Source: Crassaminicella profunda (GTDB taxonomy: Bacteria > Bacillota > Clostridia > Peptostreptococcales > Thermotaleaceae). From it: 64,000 nt of DNA. The notes below the pieces were generated by a model, which did not search any database, was not told the DNA's origin, and saw only the letters and a list, made by a program, of their open reading frames with translations. A program made the position numbers and the translations under genes. Shown here piece by piece: positions 53,047-64,000 of this stretch. The stretch spans positions 2,163,355 through 2,227,354 of the forward strand of contig NZ_CP082326.1 of NCBI RefSeq assembly GCF_019884785.1. The letters run 5' to 3'. The stretch's first letter is position 1. Each line of letters begins with the position of its first letter.

Positions 53047-53066
53047 AAAAGTCTAATAAGACTTTT
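53047..53066 (-). promoter_or_regulatory. hairpin spanning the smpB stop, next to the tmRNA 5' end
   Basis: AAAAGTC / GACTTTT with a 6-nt loop overlaps the smpB stop codon, 8 nt before the mature tmRNA 5' end. It might be a weak terminator of smpB or a landmark for 5' processing of a joint smpB-ssrA transcript. Confidence 0.4.
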
Positions 53067-53520
53067 GTCGCTGACGTATTTCTTTTTGTATACGGCGATT
53101 TGCTTCTTTTTTAGCCATATCAGCACGCTTGTCATAGTTCTTTTTACCCTGTGCTACGCCAAGCTGAAGCTTTACTAAACCTCTACTATTGATATAGACC
53201 TTCAGTGGTATGAGTGCTAATCCTTTTTGTGTTGTATATCCTATTAATTTGTTGATTTCTTTTTTGTGAAGTAAAAGCTTTCTTGTTCTTACAGGATCAA
53301 CATTGAATATATTTCCTTTTTCGTAGAAACTAATATGCATTTTATAGATAAAGACTTCGCCATTTTCTACTTTTGCATAGCTATCTTTTAAATTGATTCG
53401 ACCCATTCGGATAGATTTTACTTCTGTACCTTTTAGTGCAATCCCCGCTTCATAGGTTTCTTCAATAAAATAATCATGCCTTGCTTTTTTGTTGTTGGCA
53501 ACTACTTTTCCTTGTCCCAT
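53053..53520 (-). CDS. smpB: SsrA-binding protein SmpB
   Basis: Binds the tRNA-like part of tmRNA and delivers it to stalled ribosomes. The frame opens at 53574, but the ATG at 53520 behind AGGTGG gives the standard 155-aa protein. Typical segments are [39 protein letters not shown] and the basic tail [19 protein letters not shown] that enters the mRNA channel. It lies just upstream of ssrA, as in many Firmicutes. Confidence 0.97.
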   Translation of the reverse strand: MGQGKVVANNKKARHDYFIEETYEAGIALKGTEVKSIRMGRINLKDSYAKVENGEVFIYKMHISFYEKGNIFNVDPVRTRKLLLHKKEINKLIGYTTQKGLALIPLKVYINSRGLVKLQLGVAQGKKNYDKRADMAKKEANRRIQKEIRQRQKSY

Positions 53521-53617
53521 ACATCCACCTACTTTAAGAAAATCTATATTCATACCAGATATATATAATAGCATAAAAGTAATTATATGTCAAGCATGCG
53601 TTTTTCCCATTTAGTGG

Positions 53618-54436
53618 TTATAAAATAAATTTATTCAATGCCTTTGCCACACCATCTTCATCATTAGTAGCTGTTACATAATCTGCTTGTTTCTTTACAA
53701 TCTCTTCTGCATTTCCCATGGCTACACCCATTCCTGCATAAGTTAACATACTGATATCATTTTCATTATCTCCAAATGTCATAACCTCTTCTTTTTTTAC
53801 GCCTAAAATATTAGCTAAATGGTCAATTGCATTCCCCTTTGAAACACCTTTGTTCATGATTTCAAGATTATTATGCCATGATTTACTTACTTCTATGGTT
53901 TCAATTTCTTTTAATTCTTTTTTAATACGATTTAATACTTCATTATCATCATTGATCACATTGAACTTATAAATATTTTCATCACTATTTTTAATTTGTT
54001 CATAACTATCTTTTATAACATCAATACGAATACGATCTTCTTCTTTTAATGTTTTATTCCATTCTGAATATTTTAAAGAGCTATGGGATAATTTTTCTGT
54101 ATAGAAAGTATCTAAACTATAATATTGAAAATAGGTATTATGTTTTCTTAATATATGGATTACTTTTAAACAATCTTCTTTTTGAATATGACTTTCATAT
54201 AATATTTGATCATCTTCTAAATTTCTAATTACTGCTCCATTACATGCAATAATAGGCGTTACCATATCTAAATGCTTTGCATATACTCTTGCTGATGTAT
54301 AAATTCTTCCTGTTGCTATAGCAACATGTATATTATTTTCTAGTAAGGCTTTAAAAGCTTTCTTATTATTTTCCGAAACCATATTATTACTATTTAACAA
54401 AGTACCATCCATATCACTTACTACCAATTTGTACAT
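53618..54436 (-). CDS. Cof-type HAD-IIB phosphatase
   Basis: A 272-aa haloacid-dehalogenase phosphatase. Motif I is SDMDGTLLN with the nucleophilic Asp near residue 8, motif II is ATGRIYTS, and motif IV is TFGDNENDISML. The C2-type cap lies between. Members dephosphorylate sugar phosphates, phosphorylated cofactors or flavin intermediates; the substrate is unknown. It stands alone between smpB and rnr. Confidence 0.92.
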   Translation of the reverse strand: MYKLVVSDMDGTLLNSNNMVSENNKKAFKALLENNIHVAIATGRIYTSARVYAKHLDMVTPIIACNGAVIRNLEDDQILYESHIQKEDCLKVIHILRKHNTYFQYYSLDTFYTEKLSHSSLKYSEWNKTLKEEDRIRIDVIKDSYEQIKNSDENIYKFNVINDDNEVLNRIKKELKEIETIEVSKSWHNNLEIMNKGVSKGNAIDHLANILGVKKEEVMTFGDNENDISMLTYAGMGVAMGNAEEIVKKQADYVTATNDEDGVAKALNKFIL

Positions 54437-54556
54437 AATCTATTTCTCCTCTTTCATCTTATCTTTTTATCATCACTAAGTAAATAAACTACTTCATTCA
54501 AACAAAATAACATATGAATTTCCTATCTTTCACTAAACCAATTCATATCTTTAAAA

Positions 54557-54583
54557 AAGAAGATACATAAAAGTATCTTCTCA
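54557..54583 (-). terminator. terminator of rnr
   Basis: AGAAGATAC / GTATCTTCT with a 6-nt loop is followed on the minus strand by TTTTTT, 9 nt after the rnr stop. Confidence 0.8.
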
Positions 54584-54591
54584 CTATTTTA

Positions 54592-56709
54592 CTACTGAAT
54601 CAACATAAAATCAATTTCCTTTTGAGATGTATCTGCTTTAATAACTTTTACTCTTACTTCATCCCCTATTCTATAGGTTTTCTTTGTTCTCTCACCTGTA
54701 AAAGAATAATGGTCTCCATCATAGATATAATAATCATCCACTAATGAACTAATTCTTACTAATCCTTCAATACTATTTTCCAGCTCTATAAACATACCAA
54801 AGGATATAACACTGCTGATAATTCCTTCAAATTCTTCTCCTATATGATTGCTCATATATTCGGTCTTTTTCAAGTCGTCTGTTTCTCTTTCTGCTTCAAC
54901 AGCAATTCTTTCTCGATCTGAAGATTGATCTGCTGCATTTGCAACAATAGCTTTTAATTTTTTAATTCTTTTACCTGTTAATTTTCCTGTTAAGGACTCT
55001 TTGATAATACGATGAATTTGTAAATCTGGATATCTTCTGATTGGAGATGTAAAATGACAATAATTTTCTGCTGCTAACCCAAAGTGTCCTTCATTTTCTG
55101 GTGCATATCTTGCCTTTTTCAAAGATCTTAACATAATAGTGTTAATAATTCTTTCTTCTTTTCTTCCCTCTACCTTTTTGAGTAAATCTTGAAGTGCTCG
55201 TGGATGGACCTCATTAGTTACTCCCTTTAAGTGATATCCAAAATTATGAATAAATTTATTGAAGCTTTCTATCTTCTCCATATCTGGGTCTTCGTGAATA
55301 CGATAAACAAATGGTAAATCTGCCCAATGGAAATGTTCTGCTACCGTTTCATTACAAATAAGCATAAATTCTTCTATAACTCTATTAGCAATTCTTCGTT
55401 CTGCTTTTTTTATTTCAATAGGAACTCCCTGCTCATCTAATATAATCTTAGATTCATCAAAATCGAAATCGATGCTTCCTCTATCATCTCTTCGTTTTCT
55501 AAGGATTTTGGACAATTCTTCCATTCTTTTAAAATCCTCTACTAGATAGTCATAGCGTTCTTTCAGCCCCTGATCATCCTTTTCTAAAATATCCGATACA
55601 TCAGAATAAGTCATCCTTTCACAAGTTTTGATCACACTTTCATATATTTCATGGTTGACTACTTTTCCTTTTTTATTAATTTCCATATTTACAGATAAAG
55701 TTAATCGATTTACCTTAGGATTTAAGCTACATACTCCATTAGATAGCTTTTTAGGAAGCATTGGAATAACTCGGTCCACTAAATATACACTAGTAGCACG
55801 CTTTAAAGCTTCCTTATCAAGTTTGCTGTGTTCTTTTACATAATGGGTAACATCTGCTATATGTACACTTAAAAGATAGTTTCCGTTTTCTAGCATCTCT
55901 ACACATACTGCATCATCTAAATCCTTTGCATCAATACCATCAATCGTTACAATCTTTTTATCTCTTAGGTCTCTTCTTCTACTTATTTCTTCACTTGAAA
56001 TTTCTTCTGACACTCGAGTAGCTTCTTCTTCTACTTTTTTAGGGAATTTTTCAGGTAGTTTATATTTTTTAATAATAGATATAATATCCGTTCCTACATC
56101 ATCTTTATGTCCTAAAACTTCTATAATCTTTCCTTCTGGGTTTCTTCTAGGCTCTGGCCATTTTGTGATATGAGCAACAACCTTATACCCATCCTTTGCG
56201 CCATGTACTTCACTCTTTGGTATATATATATCCATTTTGATTTTGGAATCATCTGGTACCACAAATCCAAAATTCCTACTGCTTTCAAAGGTTCCTACAA
56301 TTTCCGTATTCGCACGCTCTAAAATACGAATAATTTCTCCTTCTGCCCGTTTACTATCTCCTCCTTTTTTAGTAATCCTACCAATAACACGGTCGTTGTG
56401 CATAGCACCATTCATATCAGTAGATGCAATAAAAACATCTGAATACCCTTCTACTTCAGATAAAATAAATCCAAAACCTTTTTGATGTTGCTGTAATTTT
56501 CCTACTATTAAATTCATTCTTTCAGGTGCAGCATATCTCTTTTTTTTAGTTTTAATAACCTGTCCCATCTTTTCCATTTCGTCTAATATAGCATAAAAAG
56601 ATCCCATTTCTTGCGGTTCAATTTTAAATACATTTGCAAGTTCTACATCTAACATTGGACTATATGCATTTTCTCTCATGAATTCAAGTATTTGTTCTTT
56701 AATAGCCAA
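54592..56709 (-). CDS. rnr: ribonuclease R
   Basis: A 3'-to-5' exoribonuclease that can unwind structured RNA; it degrades non-stop mRNA with tmRNA-SmpB, whose genes are nearby. The 705-aa form has an N-terminal HTH/cold-shock pair (about 1-200), the RNB catalytic domain (IDGIDAKDLDDAV near 260) and a C-terminal S1 domain (EEFEGIISSVISFGMFIEL). It has a shorter basic tail than E. coli RNase R. The frame extends to 56787, but a TTG at 56709 behind TTGGAGG with a 7-nt gap gives the natural N-terminus (M-AIKEQILEF); the upstream stretch is a biased Arg/Ile run. Confidence 0.95.
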   Translation of the reverse strand: MAIKEQILEFMRENAYSPMLDVELANVFKIEPQEMGSFYAILDEMEKMGQVIKTKKKRYAAPERMNLIVGKLQQHQKGFGFILSEVEGYSDVFIASTDMNGAMHNDRVIGRITKKGGDSKRAEGEIIRILERANTEIVGTFESSRNFGFVVPDDSKIKMDIYIPKSEVHGAKDGYKVVAHITKWPEPRRNPEGKIIEVLGHKDDVGTDIISIIKKYKLPEKFPKKVEEEATRVSEEISSEEISRRRDLRDKKIVTIDGIDAKDLDDAVCVEMLENGNYLLSVHIADVTHYVKEHSKLDKEALKRATSVYLVDRVIPMLPKKLSNGVCSLNPKVNRLTLSVNMEINKKGKVVNHEIYESVIKTCERMTYSDVSDILEKDDQGLKERYDYLVEDFKRMEELSKILRKRRDDRGSIDFDFDESKIILDEQGVPIEIKKAERRIANRVIEEFMLICNETVAEHFHWADLPFVYRIHEDPDMEKIESFNKFIHNFGYHLKGVTNEVHPRALQDLLKKVEGRKEERIINTIMLRSLKKARYAPENEGHFGLAAENYCHFTSPIRRYPDLQIHRIIKESLTGKLTGKRIKKLKAIVANAADQSSDRERIAVEAERETDDLKKTEYMSNHIGEEFEGIISSVISFGMFIELENSIEGLVRISSLVDDYYIYDGDHYSFTGERTKKTYRIGDEVRVKVIKADTSQKEIDFMLIQ

Positions 56710-56848
56710 TATAATTCCTCCAATCCTTATAGGCACTATTATTCTTATCCTTATTCTACCCATCATAATGGTTTTTAAAACCATCACCTTTCTACAAAAT
56801 ATAAAAAGTATATTGAGTAAATATTTTTCATGTCGAATGAGTTTTAAA

Positions 56849-57166
56849 TTATTTTATATATATGAAATATATGAATAATAATGTACAAATCATATTGAAT
56901 ATATATATAATAGGTATTCCCACATAAAAGGTTTTATGCTGCGTCTTATGACGAAACATGGTCATGCCCATCATTACTCCTGCTGCGCCACCAAGTATTG
57001 CAATAATAAAAAAGGTTCTTTCTCTTATTCTCCATTTTTCCTTTTTGGCCTTATATTTATCAATAAGTGTTATAAAAAATCCATATAAATTGATCATCAA
57101 TAAATATAATAAAAAATAAAATTCTTTTGCCATAAATAAATTTTCTGTTGTCATCAATATTTTCAT
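56849..57166 (-). CDS. DUF1294 membrane protein
   Basis: A 105-aa protein with about four short membrane helices and the DUF1294 pattern YGFFITLIDKYKAKKEKWRI, then LGGAAGVMMGMTMFRHKT. The ATG at 57166 follows TTTGGAGGAG and is preferred over the upstream Met at 57196. It precedes rnr on the same strand with ~140 nt between. Some relatives are fused to a cold-shock domain, hinting at an RNA-related role; nothing is proven. Confidence 0.85.
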   Translation of the reverse strand: MKILMTTENLFMAKEFYFLLYLLMINLYGFFITLIDKYKAKKEKWRIRERTFFIIAILGGAAGVMMGMTMFRHKTQHKTFYVGIPIIYIFNMICTLLFIYFIYIK

Positions 57167-57189
57167 ACTTTCTCCTCCAAAGAAAATAA

Positions 57190-57219
57190 TTACCATCTGT
57201 ATTATATCACAGATGGTAA
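57190..57219. terminator. terminator between UPF0180 and DUF1294 genes
   Basis: TTACCATCTGT / ACAGATGGTAA with an 8-nt loop starts 8 nt after the UPF0180 stop. The T-run is best on the plus strand; on the minus strand TTATTTTCTTT follows. Confidence 0.6.
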
Positions 57220-57226
57220 CTTTTTT

Positions 57227-57478
57227 TTAAATCTCTTTGATTTTCCTAACAATTTGATCAATGTTATTCTTTGCTGCATTTATTTTAACAACTTGTTTTT
57301 TATGAATAACATTTTCAAATCCTTCTTCATTGATCATATCACTTTCATCATCATAATAGACCATTGCATCTACATGCTCATTTGTCTCCAATAGATCTGT
57401 AACTTTAATTCCTTGTCGAATCAATTCTTCTGCAATTTCATTCAATTCACGCTGTACGCCAACTACTTTTCTTTTCAA
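57227..57478 (-). CDS. UPF0180 (YkuS)-like small protein
   Basis: An 83-aa acidic/basic protein starting at TTG 57478 behind GGAGGTGA. The pattern VGVQRELNEIAEELIRQGIKV, a variable middle and a C-terminal basic helix is like UPF0180. No catalytic motif. It lies about 100 nt downstream of hppA and is separated from it by a terminator. Confidence 0.6.
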   Translation of the reverse strand: MKRKVVGVQRELNEIAEELIRQGIKVTDLLETNEHVDAMVYYDDESDMINEEGFENVIHKKQVVKINAAKNNIDQIVRKIKEI

Positions 57479-57536
57479 AAAATCACCTCCAGAATCTATT
57501 TATATTTTAATTCTAAAGGACTGTTTTTATACAATA

Positions 57537-57573
57537 AAAAAAGTTCTATCTTGCATCCAAGATAGAACTTTTT
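57537..57573 (-). terminator. terminator of hppA
   Basis: A 16-bp stem AAAAAGTTCTATCTTG with its complement and a 4-nt loop ends in a T-run, just past the hppA stop. Confidence 0.85.
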
Positions 57574-57580
57574 AATCATC

Positions 57581-59590
57581 TTATAATAATCCACCAATTT
57601 TTAAGAATAATGGTGCGAAAACAACTGCAACGATTGTCATAAGTTTGATTAAGATATTGATAGATGGACCAGATGTATCTTTGAATGGATCCCCTACTGT
57701 ATCTCCAACAACTGCTGCTTTGTGTGCTTCACTACCTTTTCCACCATGGTGTCCTTCTTCAACATATTTTTTCGCATTATCCCAAGCACCACCAGCGTTT
57801 GCCATCATGATAGCCATAAGTACTCCAGAAACTAATGCTCCAGCAAGTAATCCACCTAATGCTTCAGTTCCAAGAATAATCCCTGTTGCAATTGGTGCAA
57901 CAACTGCCATAATACCTGGTAAAAGCATTTCTTTTAAAGCTGCTCCAGTACTGATATCCACGCATCTAGCATAATCTGGTTTTGCTTTTCCTTCCATAAT
58001 TCCAGGAATTTCTTTAAATTGTTTTCTTACTTCTTCAATCATTTCAAAAGCAGCTTTACCAACTGACTCCATTGTCATAGCTGAGAATAAGAATGGAAGC
58101 ATACCTCCGATTAATAAACCAATAACTACTAAAGGATTTAATATATCTATTGCTTTTAATCCAACTACTTGAGAGTAAGAAGCAAACAATGCAAGTGCTG
58201 TTAAAGCTGCAGAACCGATTGCAAATCCTTTTCCGATTGCTGCTGTAGTATTACCAACTGCATCTAGCTTATCTGTAATATCTCTTACCCCACTTGGTAA
58301 TTCACACATTTCAGCAATACCACCAGCATTATCTGCAATCGGACCATAAGCATCTACTGCTACAGTAATACCTGTTGTAGATAACATACCTACTGCTGCT
58401 AACGCAAGACCATATAATCCTGCAAATTTAAATGCAACTAAAATACCTACTGCTAAGAAAAGTATCGGCCATGCAGTTGAATACATACCTACTGCTAAAC
58501 CACTGATGATTGTTGTAGCAGGACCAGTTTCTGATTGATTTGCAATTTTCTTAACAGAAGCATATTCTCCAGAAGTATACACTTCTGTAATTTTACCAAT
58601 TGCCATCCCTACAATTAAACCACCTACGATTGCATAAAAAGCATTTAAGTTGCCAAGAAAACTCTTACTTAAAAAGAATGCTCCAACAACAACAATTCCT
58701 CCAGCTACATAAGTCCCTCTATGTAATGCCGCTGCTGGATTTACGTTTTCATCTCCTCTAACAAACATAGTACCAATAATAGATGCTACAATTCCTAATG
58801 CTGATAAAACTAATGGGAAAATTGCTCCGTTTAAAGGATCAACATTTGGGAAAGCTCCATTTGCAGCCCCAACTGTTGCAAGACCTAACGTAATTGCTGA
58901 AATAATAGAACCAACATAAGATTCGAAAAGGTCAGCACCCATACCAGCAACGTCACCAACATTATCACCAACATTATCTGCAATAACTGCTGGGTTTCTT
59001 GGATCATCCTCTGGAATTCCTGCTTCTACCTTACCAACAAGGTCCGCACCTACGTCAGCAGCTTTTGTATAAATACCACCACCAACACGTCCAAATAATG
59101 CAATTGAAGATGCACCTAGTCCAAATCCTGTAATGATTTCAGGATCTCCAAATACATAATATAATGTACCAAGTCCTAAAAGTCCTAAACCAACAACAGC
59201 CATTCCCATAACGGCACCACCATTAAAAGCAACACTCAATGCTTTAGTCATACCGCCTTCTTTTGCAGCATTAGCTGTTCTAACATTCGCCTTTGTTGCA
59301 ACTTGCATTCCAAAAAATCCTGCTAAAGCTGAGAAAAATGCTCCAATGATGAAACAGATTGCTGATTTCCAGCTAATAGCAACCCCTACTACAATACATA
59401 TTATAACTGCAAAAGGAACTAAAATTCTGTACTCTCTTGTTAAGAAAGCCATTGCTCCCTCGTGAATATATGTAGAGATTTCTTTCATTCGATCCGTCCC
59501 TACAGCAACCTTATTGATTTTTGCAGAAAGTGTGTAAGCAAAAATCAATGCAACAACACCTATAATAGGTGCAAGTATTTCAAAATTCAT
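57581..59590 (-). CDS. hppA: K+-dependent membrane pyrophosphatase (Na+ or H+ pump)
   Basis: Couples hydrolysis of pyrophosphate to outward pumping of Na+ and/or H+. The 669-aa protein has ~16 spans and the substrate-site motifs [20 protein letters not shown] and DNVGDNVGD, plus a second acidic set near the C-terminus ([14 protein letters not shown]). The segment [10 protein letters not shown] has Ala where K+-independent enzymes carry Lys, so it belongs to the K+-dependent type, most of which pump Na+. The ATG at 59590 follows AAGGAGGCATATGACAA. It may save energy from biosynthetic pyrophosphate in an anaerobe. Confidence 0.95.
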   Translation of the reverse strand: MNFEILAPIIGVVALIFAYTLSAKINKVAVGTDRMKEISTYIHEGAMAFLTREYRILVPFAVIICIVVGVAISWKSAICFIIGAFFSALAGFFGMQVATKANVRTANAAKEGGMTKALSVAFNGGAVMGMAVVGLGLLGLGTLYYVFGDPEIITGFGLGASSIALFGRVGGGIYTKAADVGADLVGKVEAGIPEDDPRNPAVIADNVGDNVGDVAGMGADLFESYVGSIISAITLGLATVGAANGAFPNVDPLNGAIFPLVLSALGIVASIIGTMFVRGDENVNPAAALHRGTYVAGGIVVVGAFFLSKSFLGNLNAFYAIVGGLIVGMAIGKITEVYTSGEYASVKKIANQSETGPATTIISGLAVGMYSTAWPILFLAVGILVAFKFAGLYGLALAAVGMLSTTGITVAVDAYGPIADNAGGIAEMCELPSGVRDITDKLDAVGNTTAAIGKGFAIGSAALTALALFASYSQVVGLKAIDILNPLVVIGLLIGGMLPFLFSAMTMESVGKAAFEMIEEVRKQFKEIPGIMEGKAKPDYARCVDISTGAALKEMLLPGIMAVVAPIATGIILGTEALGGLLAGALVSGVLMAIMMANAGGAWDNAKKYVEEGHHGGKGSEAHKAAVVGDTVGDPFKDTSGPSINILIKLMTIVAVVFAPLFLKIGGLL

Positions 59591-59647
59591 TTGTCATATG
59601 CCTCCTTTGTAATCTAGCCAACTTGCCTCAAATGTTTCTTAAATTTA

Positions 59648-59884
59648 TTACTTTTGAAGATAAACCAAAACAATAGAAGTTATTATAAAAACAACTGCCC
59701 CAATGCTAGTTACTTTGCTTAAAAGGGTCTCATAACTTCTTCCTTTTTGTTTCCCCATAAGTTGTTCAGCACCACCAGCGATTGAACCTGATAATCCCGC
59801 ACTTTTACCTGATTGTAAAAGTATACTACCTATAAGTATAAGGCTAGCAATAGCTTGTATAATCATCAACACTGTTTTCCCCAT
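59648..59884 (-). CDS. secG: preprotein translocase subunit SecG
   Basis: A 78-aa membrane protein with two spans (about 5-22 and 55-75) and the conserved SGKSAGLSGSIAGGAEQL between them. It stabilises SecYEG during protein export. It follows eno after about 200 nt in the same direction, the usual Firmicutes context. The ATG at 59884 is behind GAGGTGG. Confidence 0.95.
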   Translation of the reverse strand: MGKTVLMIIQAIASLILIGSILLQSGKSAGLSGSIAGGAEQLMGKQKGRSYETLLSKVTSIGAVVFIITSIVLVYLQK

Positions 59885-60031
59885 GTTTCCACCTCCTCTA
59901 TCTCATTAACATACCTATTTTAACACAGCTATTTTTGAAAATCAATACATATTGTACTGTCCTAACCTTTAGATATAACCCTCTTGTCCTATAACCTATC
60001 CATTATTTGTAAATTTATCCATAACATTAAT

Positions 60032-60057
60032 AAAAGGGTAGAATACTCTACCCTTTT
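60032..60057 (-). terminator. terminator of the glycolytic operon
   Basis: AAAAGGGTAGA / TCTACCCTTTT with a 4-nt loop lies about 35 nt after the eno stop, with T-rich sequence beyond. Confidence 0.75.
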
Positions 60058-60089
60058 ATCATTACCAGTATTTTCTAAAATTATACTTT

Positions 60090-62148
<2,059 letters not shown>

Positions 62149-62166
62149 GATTTTACCCCCTGTAAA

Positions 62167-63357
62167 TTACTTGTCATTAATCGCAACAATACCAGGTAGT
62201 TCTTTTCCTTCTAGAAATTCTAGACTTGCTCCACCACCTGTTGATATATGCGTCATTTGATCAGCAAATCCAAGTTGCTCTGCTGCCGCAGCACTGTCTC
62301 CACCACCAATAATCGTTGTACCTTCACATGCAGCCATAGCTTCTGCAACACCTTTTGTACCTAGTGCAAAAGCTGGCATTTCAAATACACCCATTGGCCC
62401 ATTCCAAACAACTGTTTTTGCTTGTTTTATAGCTTTACTAAAGATTTCTATACTTTCTTTTCCTGTATCAAGTCCCATTACATCCGCAGAAATATTCTCA
62501 ACCTTTACAGTTTTATGTTCTGCATCTGCCTTAAATTCCTTGGCTACAACTACATCTACAGGTAACAATAAATTTACGCCTTTATCTTGTGCTTTTTTCA
62601 TTAATTCTTTTGCTAATTCAACTTTATCTTCTTCAAGTAAAGAAGTTCCTATTTCAAGTCCTTTTGCTTTTAAGAATGTATATGCCATTCCACCACCGAT
62701 AATCAATGTATCCACTTTTTCTAACAAGTTGTTAATTACACCGATCTTATCAGATACCTTTGCTCCACCTAATATAGCAACAAATGGCTTTTCAGGACTT
62801 GTTAAGGCTTTTCCTATCACATCGATTTCCTTTTGAATTAAATAGCCTGATACGCATGGTAGATAATCTGCAACTCCTGCTGTTGAAGCATGAGCTCTAT
62901 GAGCTGTACCAAAAGCATCATTTACAAAAACTTCTCCTAAACTTGCTAATTCCTTTGCAAAATCAGGATTATTTTTTGTTTCTTCTTTTCTAAATCTAAC
63001 ATTTTGAAGTAGTACAACTTCTCCATCTTTCATTTCTGAGACAGCTTTTTTTGCACTTTCACCAACTACTGCATCATCTGCTGCAAAAATTACTTCTTTT
63101 CCTAATAATTCTGCAAGTCTTTTTGCTACTGGCTCAAGACTAAATTTTTGATTAGGTTCTCCTTTAGGTCTCCCTAAATGAGACATCAAAACTACTTTTG
63201 CTTCGTTCTCAACAAGATACTTTATTGTTGGAAGCGCTGCTCGGATACGAATATCATCTGTTATATTCTTATTTTCATCCATAGGTACATTAAAGTCACA
63301 ACGCGCGAGTACCTTCTTACCTTTTACTTGAATATCTTCGATATTTTTCTTATTCAA
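62167..63357 (-). CDS. pgk: phosphoglycerate kinase
   Basis: Makes ATP from 1,3-bisphosphoglycerate. The 396-aa protein has RCDFNVPMD, the Arg/Lys segments SHLGRPKG and [22 protein letters not shown], and the C-terminal nucleotide loop [13 protein letters not shown]. The ATG at 63357 follows AGAGGTGAAAGGG. It lies between gap and tpiA. Confidence 0.98.
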   Translation of the reverse strand: MNKKNIEDIQVKGKKVLARCDFNVPMDENKNITDDIRIRAALPTIKYLVENEAKVVLMSHLGRPKGEPNQKFSLEPVAKRLAELLGKEVIFAADDAVVGESAKKAVSEMKDGEVVLLQNVRFRKEETKNNPDFAKELASLGEVFVNDAFGTAHRAHASTAGVADYLPCVSGYLIQKEIDVIGKALTSPEKPFVAILGGAKVSDKIGVINNLLEKVDTLIIGGGMAYTFLKAKGLEIGTSLLEEDKVELAKELMKKAQDKGVNLLLPVDVVVAKEFKADAEHKTVKVENISADVMGLDTGKESIEIFSKAIKQAKTVVWNGPMGVFEMPAFALGTKGVAEAMAACEGTTIIGGGDSAAAAEQLGFADQMTHISTGGGASLEFLEGKELPGIVAINDK

Positions 63358-63454
63358 TACCCTTTCACCTCTACTCTTTAGATTATACTACTCTATATAT
63401 GTAACATACTATTTGCTATTCGTCAATGATTTATGTTATGTTATCTTGAATAGA

Positions 63455-63482
63455 GGGTTCAATCTTGTATCAGATTGAACCC
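63455..63482 (-). other. hairpin between gap and pgk
   Basis: An 11-bp perfect stem GGGTTCAATCT / AGATTGAACCC with a 6-nt loop begins 15 nt after the gap stop. No U-tract follows on the minus strand. It is more likely an mRNA processing or stability element that raises gap expression than a full terminator. Confidence 0.5.
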
Positions 63483-63496
63483 AACATTCATAATTT

Positions 63497-64000
<504 letters not shown>

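Noticed and set aside
52562-53178. Plus-strand open frames of 64-95 aa across the ssrA region
   Set aside because: They lie antisense to the tmRNA and its intron, have no ribosome site and translate to low-complexity sequence; the RNA structure explains these bases.

Overview
The window is AT-rich (roughly 30% GC by eye) and looks like chromosomal DNA from an anaerobic, probably spore-forming member of the Clostridia. The evidence is strong AGGAGG-type ribosome sites with frequent TTG/GTG starts, a tryptophan T-box leader, a sigma-54 activator with its promoter, an orphan GerAB-type germination permease, a pyrophosphatase of the K+-dependent type, and the Firmicutes-like order eno / secG / rnr / smpB / ssrA. 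No transposase, integrase-scale gene, CRISPR array, rRNA or tRNA gene was seen.

Layout. 0-4.3 kb: an opine-dehydrogenase-like enzyme and an NhaC antiporter behind a sigma-54 promoter and a 30-bp palindrome, with the sigma-54 activator next door. 4.4-9.3 kb: a DMT exporter, then a nucleoside-salvage operon (deoB, purine nucleoside phosphorylase, MTA/SAH deaminase, XapX protein) behind a structured, terminator-bearing leader that I cannot assign to a riboswitch class. 9.3-13.9 kb: two c-di-GMP proteins and small unknowns. 14-17 kb: an M16 peptidase and an NSS transporter under a Trp T-box. 17.3-22.8 kb: an iron/aminoethylphosphonate-type ABC importer operon containing a PP2C-like phosphatase, then a cupin. 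22.8-24.6 kb: a DEAD-box helicase and a small WxxP-motif protein.

24.7-33.4 kb is a compact chemosensory operon: cheR-TPR, cheW, MCP, cheA-REC, cheB, REC-PAS-GGDEF. Its content parallels the Pseudomonas Wsp surface-sensing system and implies c-di-GMP output. 33.7-40.1 kb is an alpha-glucoside operon (PTS IICB, EEP-family hydrolase, ROK kinase, GH13 glucosidase) with a LacI repressor; consensus promoters with operators over the start sites precede both transcription units. 40.1-45.5 kb holds a stand-alone NRPS C-A-T module whose specificity residues read as asparagine, a MutS2-like ATPase without an Smr domain, and a CD3324-type HTH protein. 45.7-52 kb is an accessory stretch of small or unknown proteins, an XRE/membrane pair and an orphan GerAB permease.

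52.4-64 kb is housekeeping: tmRNA, smpB, a HAD phosphatase, rnr, hppA, secG, eno, tpiA, pgk and the 3' part of gap. The standout feature is the tmRNA gene, whose T-loop is split by a compact 266-nt group I intron. Removing the intron at the inferred sites restores a perfect T-arm and acceptor stem. All assignments come from reading sequence and motifs; no database search was run.
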